NCBI GenBank assembly: GCA_946902875.1
Contig: OX336349.1
Location: 20,979,891-21,043,890, forward strand
Reading direction: 5' to 3'
Length of the DNA stretch: 64,000 bases
DNA from: Nematopogon swammerdamellus
Taxonomy: Eukaryota; Arthropoda; Insecta; Lepidoptera; Adelidae
Positions 21,901 through 33,900 of this stretch are shown piece by piece. The notes under the pieces were generated by a model that worked only from the letters and a program-made list of their open reading frames with translations, had not been told where the DNA came from and did no database searches. The position numbers and the translations under genes are program-made. How positions within the stretch are numbered: the first letter of the stretch is position 1; each line of letters opens with the position of its first letter.

Positions 21901-24900
21901 ATGCACGTAACATGACGTTTTAAATTAGTAGTATTCAGAATTTGGTAGGTAGTGTTCCCAGACCTCCCCTAATCCACTTCCAGGCATTTTTACGTTCGCG
22001 TGACGTCTTGGAGCGCGCTTAGTTTGCGACTTGCGACTGGAACGAACGACGCGACAAACGACGTGACGAGCGACGCGACCACAGATGAGGTAATGAATGA
22101 ATGAACGAAACGGGCGGGGCGGGCGCGGCCGGCGTGCGGCGCCCGCCCGCGACCCTACCGCCATCGCGCCCCCGCCGCCGCGCGCCGCGAACCTCCGCCC
22201 GCGGCCGCGCCGTCGTCGTCGCGCCACGCCGCCGCGCCGCTAGGGAGTCAGTCAACCAGTGAAATACACATAATAAAAAACATACATTCTAATAAACCTA
22301 TTTGCATTTTTCATCTATGTTGTTTTAATTTGTACCCTTGAAAATTCCGTGGTAAATTTTGTCAAAATATATAGGCATACTTACTACTATATTTTTTTTA
22401 AATATATGTTATGAACAATACTAACTAAGTGTGTCACGTCACGTTTAATGTAACGGAATCACAAAATAAAACAAGATATACCTACTAGTACCTACCTACT
22501 CATCTTCCTCATGCAAACTGCTGAAATGCTTGGTTGTTTACCATTATGATAGCGGCATAGTATAATTTATTATCATTCACCTATTACGAAATTATCATTC
22601 CGGTAAATGGCGTCTTGTTCGATGAGCGGTCGGTGGTATTGGTATTTCAATAGTATAGAACGCTTGCGGCCGGTCATTTGACCGAAGCAGGCGGCTTCGC
22701 TTCGGGCGCGAGCGCGGTCAAATGACGGCGGCGCGGCGGCGCAGAAAAACTCTTGATAATAAATAGAGATTGTTCTCGTTATGTCGTTTGTTGAATTTTG
22801 ACTTCACTTTGTATTCAAATAAAAAGATATTATGATGTGAAATCGTGATATTTAAGTATATTTTCTCCCTATTAAACTATTTGGGATTTGGTCAAGCTTG
22901 ACGGTCACGCATCCGGTCAAAATGGGTGTATGACTGGCTCTTCGGCTCTTTGACGGTCAATTCACAACTCTACTTGCCGCACACCGGTGTGCCGCGGCAC
23001 GCCGGTTGAAAACCCCTGGAGTAGATTGTAAATTAATTAATATAAAATCTATACTTCCAAGCGGAGCAATCTGTCCATACTTGTATTTTAGTAAAGTTCG
23101 ATTCTCTAAATCTTGTGTCTCACTGCTCGGGTGTGGAACGGGCTTCCGGGGAATATCTTTCACTATTCTTTACAATCCAGGGAAGTCTCCGGTATGGCAC
23201 CTACCTTCTCGGAGGTGATATTGGCTGGTTAGAGCATGTGCTTTGGCCCCTCCGACGCAGCCACCCATACCGGATAACATAAAAAAAAAATCCACGGATC
23301 ATTCCCCACGTTAGTCCGTCTTCAAGCCGGACTGGCACCTCCTCGGGGGTGAAATTGGTTGCGCCTGAGGGTTCGACCTCGAGCACAGCTACCCAGTTCG
23401 GAAGCAATAAAAAAAAGTTACGAGTGAATTAGTAACCTAATGGTGTACGAATAAAACGAGACAAATAGAAACGATTTAGTCGAATAGTTAAGTCAAATGT
23501 TGTCAGCTTCCTAAGTGTGTTCTATCGCTTATTCCATGGGGAGTGTTCGGAGGAGCTGTTTAACGCGATCCCGCCGTCCCTTTTCAACCTCCGTACTACA
23601 CGCACTGGGCATGGGGATTGCATGCCTACACGCTGGACTTACAGCGGATGTACCAATCGATTCTGCAGATCTTTCCTCTACAGAACCGGTAAACTCTGGA
23701 ACGCTCTCCCTGGTCATATATTCCCCCCCAAGTACAGTCTCGGATCCTTCAAGAGGGGCGTGAATGGGCACCTGTCAGGCCGGCATGGCATTCGAAATCC
23801 CCGCTTACGACCGAATGTCCATGGGTGTCGTTAGACACCTTATGGGTGGCTCGGCGCCACATGTTACGATTTTCATAAAAAAAAGAACTATTTATTCGTA
23901 AAGCTACCCGACTGCGAACGCAAAGACCATGACCATGACATGGCGATACGGAACCCTCGGTGCGCGAGTTCGACTCGCACTTGGCCGGTTTTTGAAGTGA
24001 AAACTTCTTTAGCGGCGGCGCTTGGCACTTTTTTAGGTGGGTAAAAAATTTTAAACTCGCGTCATCGCGTCATCGTCAGATTTATTTTTATTATTTAAAA
24101 TGTAACCTTAAGCCATTGCATTAAGGGTTAAAGTGGCTCGGGATCAATTATGTTCGTCTCTCAGTGACAGTATGAATCCGATATTCGTTTGGTCGTTTAT
24201 GTGATTTCGTGGCTCAATCGTAAGAATGTAGGATTTGTATTTTTTGACCATGGGTTCGAATCCCTCAAAATTTTTTTGGTTTTTTTTTCTTTTGTTTTCT
24301 TTTTTAAGCAATGTTACGGTGTTTAAATTTTTTTAGGGTGTTTAGTTTTTTTTATAACCACCTAAGAATTATTTTCGGAAATACAAAAAGTTTTCACTTC
24401 TGCCGGCACACCCGGAGTGCAACTGTGGCTTTTTTTTTATTGATACGTGAGACGCGTGAGACACTTGGCACCCCGTCAGCGTGGTTTATCGAGCCGACGA
24501 ACGCCCAAAATCATTCAGTTTCGAACGGGGCTTCGAATGCCGTGCCTACTTCTATTGGTGCAACGGCGTCGACTTTATCTGCGGCTGTAGGAAGTAGAAC
24601 AATGCTCTGTGTGGATTGCTTTCTGACGTTTGTGTATTCGATAACCTCCAGGTTATCGAAAATGTTATCAGGCCAGTTTTCTAGACTAGCGTACATTGAC
24701 TTATATTAACTTCTTTATTAACACCACAGAGCACGGAACGCCCCCCGCCGGGGCGCGGGCGGGGGGCGTTCCGTGCTCTGTGATTAACACCTTTACAATA
24801 ATTACATTAATTTCACATATACAAAGTATAAAAATACAAATATATACCTAAAATTAATATAAAAAATATAAACGGAGTTTCCACCACCGGCGGAGGGGAA

Positions 24901-27900
24901 CTTAATATTAACTTTATTACTTTTGCATGTCACTGATAATGAAATGCTTACAAATTACCCAACCTTTGAAACGTCACAGTTACAAAACATTCACAGATCT
25001 CATGCATTTACATGACCTTCGGATACATTGGAATGACTTTTAGGGCGTATTCAAATATAAGCGTATAGTGAGTCGCCGACTGTGAGCGTGAAAATATCCT
25101 GGTGTGGCTGAAGCGACGAACTCAACGGGCGAACGCACTCCAGATTCTTACAGCGCGCACCTGTTCACTATAGTATAATTACGCCTACTCCTCTAAATAC
25201 TAACTAGTATTCATATTTAAAAATTTGATTATAATTTACTTGCTTTTTCATACTAAAATATGTAAGTTTTGAAAAATTTACAAAAATTTTCAAAAATAAA
25301 AAAATAAATATAATTCTTAATTTTCACTACACGTAACTCGCGTAACGGAAAATAAAAAAAAACATAGCTCCGAAATTTAACACTTTTTTCCAAAAATAAA
25401 ATAAACAGCCCCAGATATTGAGTCAGTCTACAATATAAAAATATAAAAGTTTAAAATATATATTTAGAAAATATATGTTTAAGAGTGCCCTTTTTAAACC
25501 CCCTAAAACGGCTATTTTAAGCGGTTTTTTTGCGATATTCTCAAAAACTCTTAAACTTTTTTCACTGTTTTGTAGCCCTTGTCGATACGCGGCATTTGAT
25601 ACTACCCTTTGAACGTTTGTTGTTCAAACATTGTCGCGGTTTCAACTGGTACTTCTAAGTATTTGGACTTTACTCAAATGTTGATTATGGTCTTCCGCAG
25701 TGTGCCGATCTTCAAGAACCTGTCCGAGGACACTTTGATCAAGATCTCCGATGTGCTGGAGGAGACTCACTACCAAAATGGCGACTACATCATCAGGCAG
25801 GGCGCGCGGGGAGACACTTTCTTCATCATCTCTAAGGGACAGGTTCGTTGTTTTTTTTATACATACATACATAGCGTCACACCTGTTTCTCAGTGGGGTA
25901 GGCAGAGACAACGGATCTCCACGTGCCACGCACGATCCTGAGTCCTGACCTCTGCCGCCTCTTCCACTCCCATAATGTTCTTCATGCATGCTCGTCGGTT
26001 AAGTGTACTACGCATTTGACCCTTTTGGGCACATACCCGATCTGGTCCAGGTACGTGCGTCTAGGGCGACCCTTCCCGACTCTTCCACTCACATTTGCTT
26101 CATAAATTTCTTTCGTTAGTCTCCTATCATCCATTCTTCCAACATGGCCGAACCACCGAAGCATCCCTTTCTCAATCCTTGTCACTATATATCTTCTTTC
26201 AGCCCACAGCGCTCTCGCACTACACTATTTCTCAATCTATCTTTCATTGTAACTCCACACATACTCCTCAATGCGCGCATTTCCACAGCATTAATCCTGC
26301 TTTCATGCTTCGTCTGCCATGCCCAACTTTCACTCCCGTACATAAGTTTTTATATATATATAAAGAACTAGAACGGAGCCACCGTGCGCCCATGTTTTTA
26401 TCTGTCAATCAGGTATATACTCCTCACGAAACCACGTTATTACCAGCTATAAGGTGTAAAAAATAAGATTATCGTATTTGGGAGACTCATAATAACTACA
26501 CTAGGGGCTGGGGCTGGGGAATAAACTCACCAGATGACCATTCCATATTTTCGCCGTAGGACACAGGAACTATTTCGAAAAAAGAACTGACAACTGAGAA
26601 TTTAAGGTTTGTTTCCACTGCTGCCGTGCCGTGCCGTACTCGTGCCGTGGTCGTTGCCGTATAGTTATCATCGTATGAGCAAGCATCCATAGAACGCTAT
26701 GTTTATGTACCAGAATGAGCTTACCTTGATCCGAAAGCAAAACAACATAGAGCACGTCAGGGACTGTGGAATTTAAATTGCAACCACGTTATAGTCGCTA
26801 TTAGTAAATTCAAACATGTCTATGTCTCTAATATTTAATAGCATGTCATTAAGTGTTTACTAAATGCGCCCATAAATTTGGAACGGATGCGAGTATTTTA
26901 CCGGTGGTCTGTGATTTTACCTCTGGTTTTACCGTATTTACGGTTGGTATATTTTAACGTTCTAATTAGTGTTTAGAACATATCGTGTATCAGCATAGCC
27001 ACCTCTTACTTTGGAACGATCCTTCCACCGAGTCATGCAGCAGGTGGGTTTTCATACCTTACTTGCTACTTGATAGTTGTATTGTCCAAATACTTGGCTA
27101 AACGTGGTGGTTGGTGTTGTGCTTTAATTTACAAGAGTACCTGCAGCGCACCACCGATTACTCTGCTTACCCCGATTGTCGGGATACAGCGTGTGTTATG
27201 TATGTATGTATGTAATTTCCGGGAAACTTTTACTAAAGTCAGTCAACTGTGAATCGTGTGTTTAACAATGCCTGTGTGGAAAATTGCTGAAATTATCTAA
27301 ATTTGATTGGGAATGTTCAAATCGGGGTTCAAATCTCGACATTCAACTAGGGCAAGAAACTCATTACCAGTTTTATCATTCAAAAATAGATCTAAATTAC
27401 TCTGCATTTCGACTCTTTTTTCTTCTTCAGCACTTAAAAGATGCGTTGCGTTCCAACTGACGGACACCTCGATTAGAAGACAGATGCGTTCGCATTCCTC
27501 CGGCTGTGCGTTCGTTATTTAAAATCCAAATACGAGTCGTCATATTTTCACTTTCGTCGGAGATCAACTTTCGAACGTCGCGCTGAATCAGACGTTAACC
27601 GGTCGTCCGCGCTTGCTAGGCGTCTCAGCAGTTCCGACCACATTACGTGTTTGTAAACACGGATAGACGCTTTGAAGCTTGGATTGGATGTGAATGCGTG
27701 AAATTCATCATACGCTGAGCAGACATTGAGAAATCATCAGATAATCTTAAACCTCGCCGTAAACCTTCAAACGACTTATTTTGGGTAACACGAAGATATC
27801 ATTTAACTTCTTAATATTAGTTTTATGAGAACTTCAGATTCTGTTTAAATTTTAGTTGTAACACGAAAGCGGTATTGCTTCGTCATTATTATAAGTAATT

Positions 27901-30900
27901 TATAGAAGCAAATTATAATTTAAAACTTAATTGCAAGGAATTCAGAATCATTAGATTGTATATCATAAATCATAATATTGATATTGAAAAAAGTTATGAT
28001 TATTTTTTATTTATAAATAGTCGGTAACTAATTTTAATATTAAACTTTTTGCTTTTCCGTCGGCATTGTTTGATATTAAAATGGTCGTTTCATTATTGCG
28101 ACCGGTCGCACGGCTTAAAGCTGCATTGTTCATTCGATAATGCACTCTTGTGTGTCTGATATAGTGTTTAGTTTTGTTCGGCTGCAATAACCTGTCGTGG
28201 CATAAGCTCGGAGGCGTCTTTTGTTTTCACAAGGTCAGCGCTCTGGAGTGAATTTACGACTTGCCCTGGCTAGAGTAGACCAGCGCGGTTGATACTTACT
28301 CCTCTCCTCTCTATGTCTCTATACCAGCGATTCCCAAAAGGTGGTCAGCGGAACCCTGGGGTTCCGCGGAAGGGTCGCAGTGGTTTCGTGCGTTACAGCC
28401 GGAAAAAACACAAAACGCTCTCCCTAATCAAAAACGTGTAACATGTTTTTAATGCGTTTTTTTTCTTGTAAGAAACCAATAAACTGCAGAATAATAAGTA
28501 TCTACTAATACAATTATTATTATAAAGCACATTTAAGAAGATATAGTGACAAGGATTGAGAAAGGAATGCTTCGGTGGTTCGGTAATGTTGGAAGAATGG
28601 ATGATGATAGGAGACAAACGAAAGAAATTTATGAAGCATTTATGTGAATGGAAGAGTCGGGAATGGTCGCCCTAGACGCACGTAACTTGGACCAGATCGG
28701 GCATGTGCTCAAAAAGGGTCAAGTGCATAGTGCCATAGTACCCGTAACCGCTGAACGTATGGAGAACATTATGGGAGTGGAAGAGGCGGCAGAGGTATGT
28801 CAGGATCGTGGCACGTGGAAATCCGTTGTCTCTGCCTACCCTACACCAACGGGAAACAGGCGTGACGCTATGTATGTATGTATGTAATGAATGATTCAAT
28901 TCATAGTTTAGAAGTTATGTATGACCCTGCGACAGATAGACGAATGGACGCACCACCGTCACACCATTCGTGTTCACCTCTGATGTAGGCACAGAACCTA
29001 AAAAGTTAAGAAATCTCCTGACTTGGTCCTTTTACATACAGCGGAAGGCTCTGGTGAATTTTCTCAAGGCTATAACGTCATCGACTTCGGTAAATCCTGT
29101 CACCACCGGGTGTGTGTGTAACGAAAGAACTGGTTTGCGTTGCCCACTGAGTCACCGGCAAGTTTGACAATGCAGGCTAAATGATTAACACCTACATACC
29201 GAGTCGTATATACAGTTTCTTTATTGCAATTTTGTGGTATAATAAATATTTGGTAATGTTATATAACCATGTTTTAAGCGGCACTCAGCCGAGTGGTTTG
29301 GGCATTTTCTTCTCATGGGTGAGATCCGAGGTTCGAATCCGTTCGGCGTGTACCAATGAGATTTTTCTGACGAAACAATTTACGTTCATACCTACACCTG
29401 CTGCTTCATCGTTCGGAACCGGTGTAAAATTGTAGGTCCCTTCCCTTGCCCCTTACTAGGTTTTTTTAAGTTTTTTATATTATGGAAACTGACACGGTTG
29501 GCTACATCATCTACAACATCCGTGATGTCAGCCCATAACACCGGGTGAACTTGGTGCCATGTCAGTGCTTCCCTTCGGTCGTGCCGGCTACACTGAATTG
29601 GACGGAAAACACAAACTATTTACATAGCCATTTCGACCGACCTTTCATACAGTGCGGTTGTACCAACCCGGGCGGGTTAAACCCTACCACCTAGTAATAT
29701 AATAAGGGAGTCATATCCCTTCATAAAGAATTTCATGAAAGTTTCATAAAGAAAAATCACGTATAAAACTGAGTCTTCATTCGAACATCAATCAATACTA
29801 ATAATAAATCTGTCATGTATGGTAATGGAGTAAGTTACTTTGTTTTATGAGATATTGCGTTTGTGGACTCAATGTATGATACTAAAAGTAATTGACGATT
29901 TTTAGAAATATTTTCTGTATGTACCCATGTATGTTCCTCCATAACTCTTAAACCGATTATCCGAATTCGATGAAACTTTGTAAAAGAACATATAACTAAA
30001 ATTTTGTTGCGGTTACGCTAACATGTGACTTTCTTCTTTTTAAATACGAATTTCACGCGAGCGAAGTCGCGGGCAAAAGCTAGTAAATAATATTATACCT
30101 ACAATAAACACTTAAAACACTAGCGGCCCCTACGATAAGTATGGTGAAATGATAAACTATAGCGAAATCTTCATAAATTCCGGGTCACCAAGCTATCGCC
30201 TCGCCCAGACCCAGACCCAACCCAATGCATTTTAATCGTTAAACTTTACCCACAGCTCATAAGAACATGCATAATACCAAAGATTTTTCTATACACAAAT
30301 TCTAAAGAGATATTTGCCGGTACTTAAAAAGAATAGCCCCACTGCATTCTCTCCCCTTGCATGTCGTAAAAGGCGACTAAGGGATAAGGACAAGATGTCG
30401 TGCTAAAGGGCGACTGGATTGGACTCACCTTGGCACGGTACTTCCACCGAATCATGCAGCAGGTGGGTCTTCGTGCCTTACTTGCTGCTTGATCTATTGA
30501 ATCTTGTTCGAATACTTTGCGAAACGTGGTGGTCGGTGTTGTGCTGCAATTTACCAGAGTTCTTGCAGCACAACACCGATTACTCTGCTTACCCCGATTG
30601 TCGGGATTCAGCGTGTGTGATATGTATGTATGTATGTATATACCGTAACCGGATAGGACAAATTGTGACAAGTTCGAGGGCAGTTTTACTAACATATGAA
30701 TAATCAATAAACAATATCACAAGACGTCGCGTCATATCATATTTTACTAGGTATTTTACGCGAAGAAACGACAGTTGCATCAAATTTTATAGAAAACAAT
30801 AAAAATATTGAAGTCTCATGCATGATGGAGATTTTTTTGGTTTAGTTTTGAATTTGATGGCGAAGGACTAGGAGACACAGTGCCTATCGATGAAGTCGAC

Positions 30901-33900
30901 GAAATGAAGTCCCGATTATCTGAAGTGCGGGTTAACTGTTGTTTTATAGCTCTTTTTCACTTAATCAGGTATGGGTGGCAGAGTCAGAGGGGCCAAAGCA
31001 CATGCTCCGTCCAGCCGTTATCCCACCGAGAAGGCAGCTGCCATACCGGATACTTCCGTTGCACCTCAAAGATGAGGAATGGGCTTACGGGGAATATAAC
31101 TTAACTTAATCCACGGATCTTCAATTCGCAGATTAATACTCTTTTCCCAGCTGCTTTATTTCGTCCACAGGCGAGACTGGCACCTCCTTGGGAGTGAAAT
31201 TTGATGCTCCTGAGACTTCGACCTCGAGTTCAGCTTCCCAGTTCGGTTGTAGTGTGCAGTTGGTGTCATTATAATGCAACAATGTTACAAAATGTGGCAC
31301 TCTCGATCGTTTTATAGCGAAAGCGAAGGAAATGACCACAAATTATTCTGATGCTCAATATTCACGCAATGCGGGCATCGCCAATCGATTTAGATCATTG
31401 GTCATAAATACGAAAATCTCCGGCAAACGGCAAACGTGAAATAAAAGAAAGTGCCAAAAACGAGTGCCGGAGAGAAGACAAATTGCTTTGGTTTCACTTT
31501 CTTCGGTAATGGTGAAGCGATCGCTTGCCGTGTTTACGTTGCTATTAGCTCATTCTTCGATAAAATCCGCTTTGGTTATCAGCACGAGTGTAATACCGTC
31601 TGTCTCGCTCGCCAAGGGTTTCCGTACCACCACGTAATTGACCGGTTTTTTATTATTTCTTGTTTTACTTTAGAATTTGCACTATAATCTCACCCAAGTT
31701 TGACGCTTGTATGTATTACATTTTTTATTTTTTACGGTAGAGCAATAACAAAACAAAAAGTTGAAAAACATCGTTTCTTGTACGAGGACCCCATTAATTT
31801 TGTTTTTGTTTTTTAAATTATTATTTGTTACGATATCTCCCATAGCACCACATATAATGTGAACATTTCAACCGGCTACCAAAACGATGCTTCAAAAGAT
31901 GCCGCCCTTTAGGCCGGTAGGTTGGTAGGACAGACAGATGGACGGTGTTATAAATAGGCTTCCGTATCCATTGCGGTACGGAACCCTAATTACCCGTATA
32001 TATACTCCGGTAAACAGAGTGTGGGAAAAGAAGTTTGACATGGTGGAGGTCGCCGGCAGACAGTGGGAAGCACCTGGAAGAATGGTGGAAATGGTGAGAC
32101 GTATGTCCTGCAGTGAACCAAGTAACATCTGTCGCACGAATTCGCCCGTCTATGTGCGACAGGGACGACGCTCTACAACCGGATTGTCTTTTTCTAAAGC
32201 CCGATGGGAATTATTTATTGTCGCTTACCGTACTGGTAAAATGATTAAATTTTCATTAGATTATTTATTATATTTCATTCGTTATTGTGCCATAACTTTC
32301 GAATGAATAGGTATTTCAAAAGCTATATACATATGAACGAAGGCTCACAATGAATCATTCGGCTGATTCATCAAATCAGCTTCAAGTAGTGGTCACATAA
32401 CTTTGGCAGTAAATGCAGTGACGGTCGATTAGTTAGGTAGGTAACTGCATAAGGTTACCCAATAGGTAATTGCATGAAAACCGGACTCGCTCGTTTTGGA
32501 AGGAAGCATTTTGCTGTGCGGTGCGTATCCGCTCCTGTCGTACGTACCGGAAGTTTGGCTAATTAGATGTCATTTATGGAGGACAGCAATGAGTGTGTAT
32601 GCAATTTCTAATATAATTATAATGGTTGTCATCGTCGACCTGTTCTTGTCAACTATTGAACAGTTGGACAGAGGTTTGCTTATGGCGGCAGGTAGTATCT
32701 TGGTTTGCCGAAACGACTGGCGACCCACGTAATTTGTTTTTATTCTTCTTCGACGACGATTTTCCGTTGTAGTCTAATTCTTGTCTAGTTCTCTGTGTGT
32801 ATTATTATATTAGGTGTTTATTTATCATGCACTTATTTGTCTCAGATAAAATGTTAAAGAAGCCTACCGAAAAACAGCGCTGCATGGCACCTTCCTACAG
32901 CAAAAGTGCTGAGTTGGCAACTTTTTCTCTTCCATGTTTTTGTTTTGTTATATGTCTTTATATGAGAAATACATACTTTTTTCATTTAATTCAATTTAAT
33001 TTCATGCTTTTTCTTCTGTATTTTGCATAGACTTCAGCAGACTTTGGAAAAAAGTATGTGTAAGACCTCTCCGGGTTAGAGATGCTTTAAGTAATTGAGT
33101 TTTTTTTTTTATCAATGTGTTAACTAATGCTATGTGCTCAGGCTATGTGGACCTGAAACAGTAAATTCAGACTGTCCATATTAAATTATTTTATCAGGAT
33201 GTTTCTTAATCTCAATTAAATAAAACGTGAAGTTGATCTTCGACTTAGCGCAATCATGCGGGCGTTTTTGTTATAAGACCCACTAAGTTTTAAGGCCGAC
33301 TATTTTAAGTCGTCTGATCATCTACGTAGTATATTTAAAGTTTTAATGAAATTATTGTATGTCATTCACAGGTAAAAGTGACGCAGAAACAGCCCAATAC
33401 GCAAGATGAGAAATTCCTTAGAACACTAACCAAGGGAGACTTCTTCGGCGAAAAAGCGTTGCAAGGGTAAGTTACACCTTTTTGGTATGAAAGCCTGGCT
33501 ATCTATAAAGAGTACAATTTCACTAACTTTAAAAGTGTCTTCTTCTTCAACCTCTCCACTGTTTCTGATTTCCCCAATTATCCTTCATTGTTGTCCTAGG
33601 TGAGCTGATTCTATTGACTTACAGCTTCTTTGAGGTTGTCCAACAATTCAGCTGTCTATTAAGGCCTCGACCTTTGGTCCATGACTATAAAAAATCATCA
33701 TCACCGTTTTTAATCTATTGCTTATCTACATACAGTATTAGCTAAAATATATTTTATTTTTGAAAACAGCGAAATAACTTTTGTTTCTCTAATTCTAGCG
33801 ACGACCTGCGCACTGCCAGCATCATCTGCGACTCACCAGACGGCGTCACCTGCCTCGTGATAGACCGAGAGACCTTTAACCAGCTCATCTCGACCCTCGA

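Larger units (their letters stand above)
20420..23019. mobile_element. Possible large non-autonomous hAT-like element, filled with younger insertions
   Basis: The right end, read inward on the minus strand, is CAGGGGTTTTCAACCGGCGT followed by GCCGCGGCACACC. The left side has GCGGCACACCAGGACG and TAGAGTTGGGACAG, matching the inner part of the right end in inverted form. Both flanks are rich in the subterminal motif CGGTCANNTGAC. The extreme left end looks eroded, so the boundary is uncertain. Confidence 0.4.

Noticed and set aside
22019..22255. Arg/Ala/Gly-rich open frames on the minus strand
   Set aside because: Produced by the GC-rich block; low complexity, no motif, no splice context.
30846..30944. 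Exon-like stretch [18 protein letters not shown] between TTTAG and GTTAAC in PKG intron 2
   Set aside because: The flanking PKG exons meet in phase 0, and this stretch read in phase 0 starts TTT TGA, so it cannot be a PKG cassette. I recognise no family for it.
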